Shown: positions 1 through 11,621 of the stretch, one piece after another | Layout: each line of letters begins with the position of its first letter | Position numbering within the stretch: position 1 is the stretch's first letter | DNA from: Enchytraeus crypticus | Taxonomy: Eukaryota; Annelida; Clitellata; Enchytraeida; Enchytraeidae | Reading direction: 5' to 3' | Length of the DNA stretch: 64,000 bases | Assembly: GCA_905160935.1 (NCBI GenBank) | Contig: CAJHZI010000198.1 | Span: 254,501-318,500, forward strand | The notes under the pieces: generated by a model | Told to the model about the DNA's origin: nothing | Seen by the model: only the letters and a program-made list of their open reading frames with translations | Databases searched by the model: none | Translations under genes and position numbers: made by a program

Positions 1-2221
1 TAAATCGGCAATGGACTAACTGCCTACCTGTTCAAGCATGATGCATCAAAAGAGATGGACATAATCATGAATGATCCTTTTAATGTATTTAACGCTTTTA
101 ATTGAAAAAAGCGTTAGCCTAATTTTTTATCGGAACGAATTTAAATCATACTTTATTTGATTCGTTACCCTTCTTCTTGTCACATAATCGCTGGCTACGC
201 CTGACTGAATGCATAGGAACTGCAATAGAATGATTATCCGCTATTATATGCAATCTAGATGTGCAAACTAATTCGAACTTTCACCTGTAATTAAAGTACT
301 ATGGGAGTTGCTGAGTAATTGGTGTGTAAACTGGACTATAATAATTTCATATCTTGAAATTTTATTTATTGAAAACTTGACTCCATAATTGCATAATCTT
401 CTATCCTTCTTAATATTATCTTGATCTAGCTAACTCAATCCTACATGTCTCTTTAGCCACTCTAAACTCAATCAAAATCCTAGTTTATCTGTTTCTTGCT
501 CCATTGAGTAAACCTGTACTGTTGTTCCTTTTAAGATGTGCGCTTGAACGTATATTGTAAATTATTATTAATTAATTTATTATTATTATCAATTATTATT
601 ATTAATTATTGCACATTGTATATTGTACATTGATATAACGGGTTTTATGAAAATTTCTCAACCGGAAATGTAATACCAGTTTAAATTTATTTTCCTACAT
701 ACTTCGACGATCTGAGATTGTTTCACATCTTTATAATGATAGAGAAAAAAGTTAGTTTTTCGATTATCTGGAATGTACACATGAATCTCCACTGATCTTT
801 GATAACAGTTCTGCCGAGATTTGTCTTCCTCTATTTGTCTGCTGAAGTTGTTGTCCTTTGATTATTTACATATATCAAATAGTTTAATGTTATTGTTTGC
901 CATTACCGCATCAGCAAAATCAACAAGCAAGCATTGTCATGCCTGAATAGGAGTATGCGCTCAATAATGATTGTTATTATGTAGCCTACACAACACAGAT
1001 AGCTCAGTATAAATAATACTTCATGCATAGTTTTAAATGCGTAATTATTTGTTGATAATTTTCATTATTAACTAACAACAATTACTTAAAAGTACATGCA
1101 AAGTATATTAAAGGATATGAATTAGCATTGCATAGTAGCTTAAATTTTCTTCTTTAGTTATAACTTTAGTGAAGCTGTCTTTTCTCTTTAAAGCTTAGAT
1201 AATCATCTCTGTATGTTCTCTTTTTCTCTTTTATGTTTAAGTGCACGTGTACATGTATATCAGTATTTCACTTATTATATTCAATTTAAAAATTCATTCA
1301 AGGAATTTATTTATTTCTCTCGTTTACGAACAAATTGATCACGTCACTAAGGCTTTAACTATTTTCGCGAAAAAATAATGCTTTTACTAATAACAAATGC
1401 AAACTGTAAGCTGATCCTCTTTTCCATTCATAAATTGCTGAGTCTTCTGCATATTATTATGGTGTAACTTTCTGTTAGCTTAAAAAAATAAAATTTCTTA
1501 AGCCGAACTTGAAATACGTTATCCGAACAAGCACTATTCTATGAAATCCGAAAACCTTTTCAATATTTTATGCAAACATACTGAACTTCATCGAGACTAC
1601 AAGAATAACACGCTAGATATTTCAATAGCAACACCTAATGGATGACTAATATGCAAACATGTGATTTAGCGAGATGCGCGCGAATTATCCAACAGGTGAG
1701 TCTCTTGAGTCGTATTAGCATTGATCAGCTGCAGCGATAGACTGTTGCAGCTGATCAGTTTTAATAGTTTTAAATCCACGTTGGAAACTTACAGAAACAA
1801 TGCTTTGCTAAAAAACGGGAGCTTGTACTTTTAATATTCATAAAACGATAGGCTTTCCAGTTCTACCACAGTGAACTGTAATACATAATATAGTGATCCT
1901 GCGCTATGGATATAGACCTTTCGGAGCATGTATTAATTGATTCTTTTATTCTTAGAACTCGCTTAGTTTGGTGCTGAACCGATCTATTGAGGCAGCAGAT
2001 GCAGTTGCATTGATTGCCCGATTGGAGTAAAGATGTCATCTGCAACAAAGGAGCTCAGAAGTTAAAGGTTCATGCAACTTTGACTGGATTTCACCCAGCC
2101 TGATCGAAAAAGACACATGAGTGAATGAGGAGAAAATGAAACTGCTCTTGCCGACACGCTGCTAGTATTTCGTAAGCGGCGACTAGAGAGCATATTAATG
2201 TAGCCTTACCCACAACTTATT
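1..2221. other. non-coding, nothing recognised
   Basis: AT-rich unique-looking sequence with one TTA-type simple repeat. CAGCTGATCAG-like inverted words at 1720-1760 are short. No gene-like frame on either strand. Confidence 0.6.
553..608. repeat. TTA/ATT-rich simple repeat
   Basis: ATTATTATTAATTAATTTAT and similar, about 55 bp. Confidence 0.8.
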
Positions 2222-2364
2222 GTATCAGAGGCTATATTAAGGTGTGGCTACACGCAGCCCTTTATGATGGGATTAATCGGATAGTCGATGAAGTGCTCCT
2301 TGTTGAGCGTGAAAGTAGAATGTGGTTAGAGACATGTACCTTGGACAAGCCACTTTTTAGAATA
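2222..2364 (+). mobile_element. family B element, 3' part
   Basis: Reads GAGGCTATATTAAGGTGTGG, CCCTTT.TGA.GGGATTAATC and finally CATGTACCTTGGACAAGCCA, running into a GA microsatellite. Matches the 3' half of better preserved B copies. Confidence 0.65.
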
Positions 2365-2368
<4 letters not shown>

Positions 2369-2407
<39 letters not shown>

Positions 2408-2455
2408 TAGAGTGAGATATAGAGAAAAAGAGAGAGAGAGAGAGAGAGAGAGCGA
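2369..2455 (+). repeat. GA microsatellite after a family B 3' end
   Basis: (GA)n with GAAAGA and GATATA interruptions, directly following the B 3' end at 2364. Confidence 0.9.
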
Positions 2456-3357
2456 GCATACATGACTAAAGTGATTTTTTGCAGACTATTTGGTGGCGTA
2501 TATTCAATATTGACAGAGGTCCGATTGTCAACTTAAGGCTATGTTGAATAACTATCAACTTTTCACTTAGCAATACTAAGTAATTAGCATTAATTAATAT
2601 ATTAGACCGACTGTAAATAAACGTATTGATTATATAAATACACGTATTTTGTTTCTTAAATAAATAAACTAAATCGATTTTTTTCTAAAGTCTATCCTTG
2701 TCATTCTAACAATAATTGTGAAGCAATAACCTCTTATAACTTTATAACTTTATAACCTCTTATAACTCAAATAACTTTGTTTCAATAACATCAGCAGTAG
2801 GCTAATGATCAATCAATCAATATGTGTATTTATAAAGAACCCCTATGTAAAATAACAACAGCTGCGCATTATGGATATTTGAATATTCGAAAGCTTTCTC
2901 AATGCAATATCTGCGTCAGTTGCTTCCAACTTACATATACAGTTATCGGTAAGTTCAATTCACCTTTTCAAAATTTACTTATCGGAAGTTTCAGTTTAGT
3001 AAGTTTTCTTGATTGGTCGTTCTTTTCATCAACGACATAAATATCAGATCACATATTTTCATTCACAGTTATGGTAATACATTCAAGAAATATAACAAAA
3101 AAATTAAATACGTTTGCCATTGCATTAAAATACCAGGAACGTATGCTAAATTTTACCACTCTAATATATTAATTAGCATTCGCCTTGCTGTAGAGTCTAG
3201 AATTAACTATTGTCAGAAAGTACTAGTAAGACAGTCAAATTTGGGCGTTAAGCAGGCTACCTCCGTTTCGAATTCCAGTTGAACGCATCAGAAAATATTT
3301 CCTGTGATACAAATACAGGCGCTAAATATGTGTTTAGAATTATGTAGTATTATATAG

Positions 3358-3726
3358 TTCTTCAGTGCACTGCCAAGTGGCAGGTTCAAGGTGCATATTT
3401 AAACTCAAATTCTGCTTTCTCGTTCCATAAGAGCACTTCTTAGATCAACAAGTTAATCCCTTTACAAAGTCTATGCCTTATCCATACCTTCTGTAGCCTA
3501 TATCTTGGGAAAAGTATGGCTTCTGAGGTGGTTTCTCGTTGCCTTTCTCAGTTAGATGGATTAATTACCATTTAATCCTGGGGAAAATATCTCATGGTGA
3601 GGTGGGTCCCCTCTTGCCATCCTCAGCTCCTACCTTTAGTCGCCTCTTACGTACACGCGGCAGATTGTTTTGCGGTTGCCCTATTCTGCAGTGGTCCAAC
3701 CACATCCGAGCGCAACACGGGGAACA
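3358..3726 (-). mobile_element. family B element, near complete
   Basis: Minus-strand copy of about 365 bp. On the + strand: CAGTGCACTGCCAAGTGGCA (3' end), CAACAAGTTAATCCCTTTAC, CTTATCCATACCTTCTGTAG, TTCTGAGGTGGTTTCTCGTT, TTTAGTCGCCTCTTACGTAC and a head ending CGCAACACGGGGAA. It pairs block for block with the plus-strand copy at 61533. No intact coding frame; SINE-like. Confidence 0.8.
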
Positions 3727-3939
3727 CGCATTATATAGTATATTGCAGTATTAACAACGATTTCTTTTAGTTCCAGCGAAATATTTTACCTCCTCTTGAA
3801 GCGAACTCTTAACCCTTGATAAATTAGAAAGACTTCTCAAACAAGACACAAATATTCTTCTATGGGTTACAAGATTTATTTCGTAATCGTTCGTAATAAT
3901 TACGGAATCGAATTACGTAATTATATTACAAATTTTAAT

Positions 3940-4005
3940 CTCTTTCAAGAGAATTGAACCCTGGTCTCCCGTGTGAATACCTGCCACTAACTAAACTTGA
4001 CGATT
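3940..4005 (-). pseudogene. tRNA-Asp pseudogene (decayed tandem copy)
   Basis: Aligns with the intact tRNA-Asp next to it. The T arm and B box (GGTTCAATTC) and the variable region survive, but about 9 nt corresponding to CAGGCGGGG on the + strand are missing. This removes part of the anticodon and one arm of its stem. The acceptor stem is also degraded. Homology continues into the 5' flank (ttacacaa..gttgctg.tctg on the + strand), so the copy arose by segmental duplication of the tRNA locus rather than retroposition. Confidence 0.85.
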
Positions 4006-4090
4006 ATTACACAAAAGTTGCTGCTCTGAAAAACAGTGACTTTTATGGAGAAAGAATAACTGTTATCAATTGTTGTATAGTAGACTTATG

Positions 4091-4096
4091 AAAAAA
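4091..4096 (-). terminator. pol III T-run terminator of tRNA-Asp
   Basis: Six A on the + strand (TTTTTT in the sense of the tRNA) begin 7 nt after the tRNA 3' end. This is the normal distance and signal for RNA polymerase III termination. Confidence 0.85.
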
Positions 4097-4102
4097 GTTA
4101 AT

Positions 4103-4174
4103 CTCCCCGACGGGGAATTGAACCCCGGTCTCCCGCGTGACAGGCGGGGATACTTACCACTATACTATCGAGGA
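4103..4174 (-). tRNA. tRNA-Asp (GTC)
   Basis: 72-nt minus-strand cloverleaf, nearly identical to metazoan tRNA-Asp. The acceptor stem is TCCTCGA paired with TCGGGGA plus discriminator G. The A box (TAGTATAGTGGTAAG), anticodon stem-loop CCGCCTGTCACGCGG with GTC, and B box GGTTCAATTCC are intact. No intron. The acceptor base pair 7-66 is A-T, a self-consistent pairing. A run of six T follows at 4096-4091 as pol III terminator. A decayed copy lies about 100 bp further downstream. Confidence 0.97.
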
Positions 4175-5390
4175 TTACACAACAGCTTGCTGTTCTGGAA
4201 CACACAATTTTGTGAAGAAAGGCCAATTTAGTTTTCAATAGCTGTGTAGTGCACAAAGTGCATGGACATCTGCTTATAGACGGTAAGATTATTAGATTCA
4301 GGACTATTAGATTCAGGAAATACTATTAGATTCAGGAAAACAGCTTTGATTAGAATATATCTCACTCTTGTATTCAAATATAGTATTCTCTTTGCGCTAC
4401 CGATGTCTGTAAAATACATTTATATATACTTTTCATCTCGCAAGAGATCGCAAGACAAGGAATTTTTTGCTCAAATTTAATCAGAAAAAGTGCGAGTTCA
4501 GATACACGTAATTTCTGAAGTTCTAATCACATCTACTGCATATGCAAGCAATCCATTTCTCTTCTTACTTTTAGAAACACTCTTTAAAATTGTTCCCTTT
4601 CATTCATTTTTCTATGAAAGAATGTCTACATCGTTTAAAGAAATTTAATATACTTAGATTTTATCAAAACACTTCATAAAATATTGTATTCATAACTGTG
4701 GAAAATATCGGCTTTAAAGCAAATTTTAAAAACTTATCAAACAAGCAATTGCGCTTAATGATTTAGTATAAGATTAGTAATTACGTTAGACTATGTTATG
4801 TTAAAGATAAATTCATGACTTTGCATTGAGATATGCATGCTCAATACGGTGTATGTTACAAAATTAATCCATATGCTGTGGTCTTTCTACTTTAGATATT
4901 TACACCACCACCTATCTATTGACGGAGAAATAGAAAAAAAAGGTTTGCAAAATTCTTAAATATGCCTACTCCGAAATGAGCGACTCAATCATCCCATATT
5001 CGAATCATTTTGCCCTGTAAAAACCGTATATAAATATAATGAAATATTTATAACCTCGGTAAGTATGCTGAAGAATTTAAAGTTTGACTATTAAAGCTCT
5101 AATGTTAATGAAGCGACACTGCTGTGGTACGTTGTACAGAGTAGGCCTCTACAGTATATACGTATTTATTTGTGTGAATTGCTTGATTGATTTATTCGTT
5201 ACATGATTCATAGGCGAATGTATTGAGGATTCGCTTGTCAATATTAAACCGTTCTATTTCTCTCTCTCTCTCCTTCCTATTCCTCTTCACATTGAGCCGC
5301 TACAGGTTGAGATATTCCATGCTCCATGCATCCATCCATCACCTATGCTGGAGGTGACGCCACCTACCTTAGCAGACCTTAGCATCTGCT
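4175..5390. other. non-coding upstream flank of tRNA-Asp
   Basis: AT-rich. Contains a small repeat GACTATTAGATTCAGG at about 4290-4340 (three copies) and nothing gene-like. Confidence 0.55.
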
Positions 5391-5570
5391 CATGCTCCGT
5401 GACCTTATTTAACATGATATGTATCTGATACATAATCTCATCCTCCGCGCATGCTCTGTGACCTCATTTAACATTAACATGTCTGACATGTAATTTCGTC
5501 CTCTACACATGATCTGTAATCTAATTTAACATATTACCTTCTTGATGAGGAAATAAATCAACAAGTAAAT
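5391..5570 (+). repeat. about 59-bp degenerate tandem repeat, three units
   Basis: Units begin CATGCTCCGTGACCTTATTT (5391), CATGCTCTGTGACCTCATTT (5450) and CATGATCTGTAATCTAATTT (5508), each followed by AACAT and a CTCATCCTC-like end. A fourth, weaker echo occurs near 5586 (CATTGTGTAACCTCTTTTAA). Confidence 0.75.
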
Positions 5571-5631
5571 GCACTCATCTAGCAGCATTGTGTAACCTCT
5601 TTTAACCTGATAATTGAGTCTTAACTTTTTC

Positions 5632-5716
5632 AAGCTTTATGAAAGCAGTTTAATCTAACGACAATACATAATTCATTATATATTGTCTTTAGATTAAACT
5701 GTTTTTCATAAAGCTT
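5632..5716. repeat. 85-bp foldback (long inverted repeat)
   Basis: Arms of about 35 nt, AAGCTTTATGAAAGCAGTTT AATCTAACGACAATA and its near-perfect reverse complement TATTGTCTTTAGATTAAACT GTTTTTCATAAAGCTT, with a 14-nt AT loop. Only two or three mismatches. Could be a foldback/MITE remnant or a small-RNA hairpin. Confidence 0.85.
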
Positions 5717-6552
5717 TTTCATAATGCATTATACTATATAGATGTGAAAAATATTGCTTCGTATGGCATCTTCACATTTCTCAAGTCGTTTTTAATTTTA
5801 TCCTAGTCAACCATTTAGCGTGTGCAACTTACGGTTGTTCTATAACAATTTATTTTTCTTCTTCTGTGGCCTGGAACAACACAGAAAACATGCATATATA
5901 TGGCACTAAAATATTTTACTGCGACAAATTTTGAAGCTGTTACTAGCATTTAGATCAGGCTTTATGATCTTTAGAGACTGAAAATTCTTGACTGAACGGC
6001 TCATAATTAAAATTCTTCATCATACTTACGATGATTGTAAATATTTCATTAAATTTGAAATGCTGCCTCTGCAGAGTTATACGATGAGCTTACTGTGCTA
6101 AAAATATTTGCAAATATTCCATGAATTTAATTCGACATAGAGTAAAGTTCAACGATAATTCATTTTTAATGGCATGTCGCGAGCGGTCTTAATAAATCTT
6201 CACAGCCCAATAGGCCTATTAACGTTTTTGGATTTCAGCGAATGTATAACTGGTGTGAATCATGCAATATGATACGAAATGAATCCTACAATATGATGTG
6301 AAGTGAAGCTTTCGTTATGATTTTTAGCCAGTCTTAGTCGTGTGATGATTTGAAGCGAATATGAAAGTTTGTTACTACATGTTTGAGGGCAACTAAATTA
6401 AAAAGTATGCTTTTATTTGTCTCATTAAATATACTATAATATAAGTACATTGTATATTTCAACTTCGTCAATTGGTTTAAAAAAATACTACCAAGCTGTA
6501 ATCAAAATTAATTATGCAAGTTGTTGTTGAAATAAATCGAATAAATTGAGTC

Positions 6553-6556
<4 letters not shown>

Positions 6557-6633
<77 letters not shown>
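6557..6633 (-). repeat. CT microsatellite before a family L 3' end
   Basis: (CT)n with a short (CTAT)n interruption. On the minus strand it is the GA tail of the L copy at 6638. Confidence 0.9.
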
Positions 6634-6636
<3 letters not shown>

Positions 6637-6637
6637 C

Positions 6638-6722
6638 TTTCTCAGTGCACTGCTTACTGGAAGGTCCACGATTTATAACGCCTCCACTCTTCTCTGTCTC
6701 GGTTTTTCTTTTAATTTTCCTG
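6638..6722 (-). mobile_element. family L LINE, extreme 3' end
   Basis: Minus strand encodes the worn C-terminus ...DREEWRRY followed by the shared 3' end (CTTCCAGTAAGCAGTGCACT), then a CT/GA microsatellite. Heavily 5'-truncated LINE insertion. Confidence 0.6.
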
Positions 6723-6981
6723 ACAATTAATATATGAGTGTAACTTAAATTATCTTGCAATACTCATTCTTGTTGTTATATACTATTTTCTAGGGGATTC
6801 TGTTTATGCCGAGGTCATTAGCATTTATAATATTAAATATACAAAACAATGAAGACTGGGAATTGAAGACTCTCTCGTTGAAGAGGAGATAGAAGTAAAA
6901 TTAGAGAACTCAATAAGGAAACGTTTAATTGCTCTCGATCAGTATTGAAATTTTTTTCTCTTTCTCTCTCTTTCTAGTGTT

Positions 6982-7395
6982 CTAACAAGTGGCAGGTCCA
7001 AGGTACTTATTCATATTCGGGCTCTACTTTCACATGTCATGCTTATACTGGCTGGAGCCAGTGGCGACGTCGGTAAGATACTCAACCGCGGATCAGTATG
7101 TGCATGGTTCAAATTCTGGGCTCGTCCGTCACTGACATCGCTTTCGAGTGAGGAAACAGACGTTAACCTTAGCTTTACCAGCTTTTTCATCGTAAAGAGG
7201 ACTCCATAGATTGCCAAGTTAATCCCTTCACAAAGACAATGCCTCATTCATACCTTGGAAAAGGCTTGAGAAAAGTTCTCGTTTCAGAAGCCGTTTCAAG
7301 TCGCCTTCTTCAATTTTCTTGTTTAGTCACCTCTTGCGATGAGTGCAGTTAACAGTTGGTCTCTTCTTCAGTACCCCGGACACAGCATGAGAACA
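6982..7395 (-). mobile_element. family B element split by a family A SINE
   Basis: The 3' end (TTCTAACAAGTGGCAGGTCC, AAGGTACTTATTCATATTCG) lies before 7048 and the rest (CTCCATAGATTGCCAAGTTA, CAGTTGGTCTCTTCTTCAG, CCCGGACACAGCATGAGAA) after 7190. The intervening family A copy is therefore a later insertion. Confidence 0.8.
7048..7190 (+). mobile_element. family A tRNA-derived SINE, inserted in a family B copy
   Basis: Representative family A copy. The head GGAGCCAGTGGCGACGTCGG supplies a pol III A box (TGGCGAYGTCGG) and GGTTCAAATTC a B box. A shared body follows: CACTGACATCGCTTTCGAGT, GAGGAAAC(A/T)GACGTTAAC, and an end at AGCTTTACCAG. Length about 130-140 bp, no coding capacity. It interrupts a minus-strand family B element whose two halves flank it, so it is the younger insertion. 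Confidence 0.85.
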
Positions 7396-7476
7396 ATATT
7401 ATAGTTTATGCAATATACAGTATATATATATACATGTATTATATGTATATTATGTAACACTATATGTATATACATG

Positions 7477-7483
<7 letters not shown>

Positions 7484-7540
<57 letters not shown>
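7484..7540. repeat. TA microsatellite
   Basis: Long (TA)n preceded by TACATGTATAT variants. Confidence 0.92.
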
Positions 7541-7545
<5 letters not shown>

Positions 7546-8162
7546 TAATTACCAGAAAAGCTATAGTTAAAGATTTAAGATCACACAATAGACTCAAACG
7601 ACTTTTAATATATTTAACTCAGACGCTGCCGTTAATAAAACCTGGCGTACAAAATTATAACTATTGTACATTCTAAAGTCAAACATTGAACGTATTTGTA
7701 AAAGACATAAGGGTTTGAAAACGAAGCTACTAAAACAACTAAACCAAAACAGAGAAATATCTAAAATCCGGTAAGTTCTTGAGATATTAGACATGTAGCA
7801 AATTATTATCACAGACAGAGCATACTCAAATATACTCGCATATACATGTAAGCCCATATTGTACGAACATTGAGCACAAATTCTCCGTGCACATGCAAAA
7901 TCGTCTAATATTGATATGTCCAGTCTCTTTTCTTTCCGCCCATGTATCCTATTCCGCTGTGGTCCCAGTGGCCTGCACACACAAAGGAATATAAAGATCT
8001 GGTGCTTTTATTTTGTAACTGAAACAGGAACGTAGGTTCAATAATTTGCGGTTCCTAGGGCTGCCTATCATCCATATACGTTCAACGCCTTCTATAGTGC
8101 AACTTTCTTCTTCTTGACACGCGCTCGTGAAAAGTGGGCATGTAGTAACTAATAATCATTAA

Positions 8163-8352
8163 CATCGTCATCATCTTCCCTTGAATCCCTATTTAACTAG
8201 GGTCGGGATACGAATGGACATTTTTCCATTTGTTTTAGAGAATTCAAAAGCAATTTCTGGAGCCTATGCGCAAACCAACCGAAAGCCAATTCTAATGCTG
8301 ATTTTGATCATGGTGCTTTGTCGCGCTTTACGACACGTGCAGTTCACGGTGT
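8163..8352 (-). mobile_element. family C element
   Basis: Minus-strand copy. Starts with TCGTCATCATCTTCCCTTGA (the GAT-type 3' tail), continues TATTTAACTAGGGTCGGGAT, AAAAGCAATTTCTGGAGCCT and TTTGTCGCGCTTTACGACAC. The last block is the head module also found in family B. Confidence 0.68.
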
Positions 8353-8894
8353 TTAATCATGAGTAACCCTGCCACGTTCGTGCGTGACGTTATATATAAC
8401 ATATATAACTCATCTCTAGAGATCTTTGCGATCCAATCTGTGTTTACAATTCCTTTAGATCCATGCTTGATATAGCACATGCAAATCTTTATATCCCTGT
8501 TTGCTGTAACCCCTGAATGTGCAGCTCTTACGATCACTGCACTGGGTTATAGTTAAACACGTCTCAACTAGCGGCACTTGCATAAACAATCAGTCACCAG
8601 CTGCTCTCTACACAGACTACTATTTGCAAAGACCGTCGTTTCTTTCAACACAGAAAATATACTTTTCTCCTTTTAAAATTTTCAGTATTAGCTGATCTCA
8701 TTTCAGACGAGGCGGATAACCTAAATTGACGAATTTTTCTCTCAAAGAGAACGGTGCCGTCCTATGTGAATGCAACAGTAAATTCTAGAAATTTAAAAGC
8801 TGGAGAAAACGCATATTATAGCTAATAGTTAAAGCCACGTTGCAAGAAATAAAATTAAAGCCACGTTGCAAAGAAATCAGAAATTGACAAATTA

Positions 8895-8945
8895 TGAAGT
8901 GCACTGCCTGATGGCAGTTAATAGCACATTCTTGAACATTAGTTG
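8895..8945 (-). mobile_element. family B 3'-end fragment
   Basis: Only AGTGCACTGCCTGATGGCAG and a short worn continuation can be recognised. Confidence 0.35.
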
Positions 8946-9299
8946 TTATCTCACTCAATCGTGAACAAGATGTCTTCCTACCCAGTAAGAAAACTTCATC
9001 TTTATGGCTTAACGTAAAATAATAGAGTTCAATGAATTATCAACTCAGAGGTTTGCCTCCATTTTGCATGTATGCCGTTGCAGTTTGGAGTGATTGGAAA
9101 CTTCTCAATATACATGTACATGTACGCTGCCCATTCGGTGAAATAATTTATTGACAAAGAAGTGCAAGATATTTACAATTTTATTGACTGTTAAAAGTCA
9201 CCAGAAAAACAGCAATCAAGAAAGTCCTTGTCAATAGAGTAACTGGTTGATTCATTGACTATCATATCAGCCCTTATATTACAACCACAACGCCACAAC

Positions 9300-9515
9300 T
9301 ACTGGCTGGAACCAGTGGCGATGTCGGTAAAAGCTGGTAAAGCTAAGGCTAACGTCAGTTTCCTCACTCGAAAGCGATGTCAGTGACGGTGACGATCTAG
9401 CCTGATGCGGTAAGATAATCGACCGCGGATCAGTATGTACAGGGTTAAACTCCTGGGTTCGCCGTTACCGAAAGTGAGTAAACTGACGTTAGCATTACCT
9501 TTACCATCTTTTAAG
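9300..9515. mobile_element. rearranged family A SINE cluster (+, -, + blocks)
   Basis: Three abutting blocks of the same SINE. A head in + orientation (CTGGCTGGAACCAGTGGCGA) ends near 9331. A tail follows in minus orientation (AAAGCTAAGGCTAACGTCAG to GTCAGTGACGG, about 9332-9388). Then an almost complete + copy (GCGGTAAGATAATCGACCGC through GTTAGCATTACCTTTACCA). Either nested insertions or an inversion. Confidence 0.7.
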
Positions 9516-9982
9516 CAATTTCTCAATTCATTTTACAGTCAGCGTTTACATCTAAACTATGGTACGATCACTCCTAGGCTTTGAGCAGCATTAGCTACTA
9601 GCTAATAATGACATAAAATAATGAAATAAATAATGAGATATAATGCTGACTAATTTTTGAGAGTCGCATTAAATAAAATAGTAAACTTAAACTACCTAGC
9701 TGAACTACAAATACTATTTTTTCAATGAAAAATACCAAAAGAGCACTAAGAATATTAGTTTTCCAATACTGAATTTAGATTTAAGCATTAAAATGTGTGC
9801 GACTGCTCGAAAAATTATTTTTACTATTGGGCTGATAAACATTAAGCTTTATGGTATACAAGGGATTTTTTCAAATAATCAATAAAATTAATTACACATT
9901 TTAGAAATTAATATTAATTAGCACTGATAAATATAAGGGAAGGATTAACACTCACGAAGCTAAAGCCTAGCCTGTAAATTAA

Positions 9983-10120
9983 AGCTAAAATACTAATGTT
10001 AACGCCAGTTTCCTCACTCGAAAGCGATGTCCGTAACTGGGGAGCCCAGGATTTGAACCCCGCACCTTCTCATCCGCGGTCGAATATCTTACTGATATCG
10101 CCACTGGCTCCAACCAGTGA
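9983..10120 (-). mobile_element. family A SINE
   Basis: Minus-strand copy. Reading the + strand it runs from the tail (AATGTTAACGCCAGTTTCCT) through the B box complement (GATTTGAACCCC) to the head complement (CGCCACTGGCTCCAACCAG). Lies about 470 bp from the rearranged cluster at 9300. Confidence 0.85.
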
Positions 10121-10187
10121 TATTGCGATATGCTATACATTATTGTGATATACTATACATTCTTTAGCTACTAAATCAATAGAGAGA

Positions 10188-10960
10188 GAGAGAGATGTTT
10201 ATTTCAGCATCAACACCAAATCATTGACAAATACAAATAGAAATAAACATTTAAATGAAATAAAATAAAAAATTCCCAGAAACACAGGGTAACAAACTGT
10301 CTGTAAAAACAAGAACAACGGCCGTCAAGGAAGATGATACACATCTTATCTAGCTGACCACCGCCTATAACTATATTAATGTCATGTATAATGCAAAATC
10401 AACTGAAATGCAAACTAATCTCAGAATTAATGAACAAACTAAAAGAAAGGAAAATAAATCACAATTTAATCTGATTAGAAAGCAGATAGCTAAGCAACAA
10501 TTATAGCTGGACATTTACACAAAAAATGAAAATATAGACATTTACAAACCATCAAACAATATACATTTGTAACGTTTAGTGAATTCAGTTAGAGACCTCG
10601 AACTGCGGATATCAGGAGATATTTGGTTCCAAGAATTGACATGCTTATAAGGCATAAGATTTAAAAATTCTGAGGTTGTTCTAGCACACAAATAATTGGT
10701 CTCGGAGAGTATTGTATTATATACATACGAGATCTGATTGTCAATCAAAATACAACTCATGAATTCTGACAAAGTCAGATCGGGAAAATTAATACATTTA
10801 AAAAAGTTTACCAGTATGTAAGTGGAATAACTGCATAATTGGTAATACATTATAATTCATATAAAGTTGCTTAATATTATGAAATTTTTGTTTATTCTGT
10901 AAAGTTCTTAGAATACGGATACCTGCAACATGTAAGGATTAAAGCAACTGTTTGGTTGTA
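10188..10960 (-). mobile_element. CR1/L2-like LINE 3' end, decayed
   Basis: Minus strand. The ORF at 10850-10542 ends ...YKHVNSWNQISPDIRSSRSL TEFTKRYKCILF, the usual closing motif of CR1/L2/Jockey-type reverse transcriptases (W..lp..ir...sl..Fk..yk..L). Upstream, GIRILRTLQNKQKFHNIKQL and YMNYNVLPIMQLF continue in another frame, so a frameshift lies near 10810. The 3' UTR ends in TGAAATAAACAT with a short CT tract. Function is lost. Confidence 0.62.
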
Positions 10961-11557
10961 TTAGCATAAACTTCAATTTCATATTGTGTCCTTGATTGCA
11001 CCACTGAAGGGTGTAAATTTCTACGACAATTCATAGTAATAAATTCAATACTAGTTTGAAGATTGAGTTGAAAGTTGAGATATGTTGGCTAAATTTCAGA
11101 ATTCGCTGTGTAAACCATTTTTCGTTATTTTTGCATAAAATTTGCTTTAGTCAGCCGTCAGAAAGCATGTTCTATGTTTTTCAGATTTATTGTCTTGTTT
11201 CCATAATCTTTTTGCTTGGTTGTTTTTAACATATTGTTCTGCATAGCATAAATTAATTTTTCTGTGAAATCAAGTAACCAAAAATTATAATGCATCAAAA
11301 TAGGCAATCTGCTTTAAACTACGCTCTAAGTTCAAAGTTTTAATTTAATTTACAGATTGCACACATAAAAATTTAAACGACTACGGAGAAAATGTTAAAT
11401 GAAATAGAAATGTGAAATGCGAAAATCTGCGCTACGTAACTTAGCTATAACTAGGTCATGCTGCGTCATTGTGGGACGCTCGTCTAGGTAAGACCTACAT
11501 CGTCTATTATTGCTCCATGTGGTGAACCGTAGAGAAAGTCGTGAACTGCATTAAAGA

Positions 11558-11621
<64 letters not shown>

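Noticed and set aside
2262..2459. Ser/Leu-rich frames at GA/CT tracts (also at 6546 and 20096)
   Set aside because: Low-complexity translation of microsatellites that are tails of B/L elements.
7464..7676. Tyr/Ile repeat frames (also at 13045, 25803, 49868, 57818, 62292)
   Set aside because: Translation of TA microsatellites.
7594..7980. 128-codon minus frame
   Set aside because: No domain or motif recognised. Ser/Ile/Phe/Cys-rich composition typical of chance frames in AT-rich DNA.
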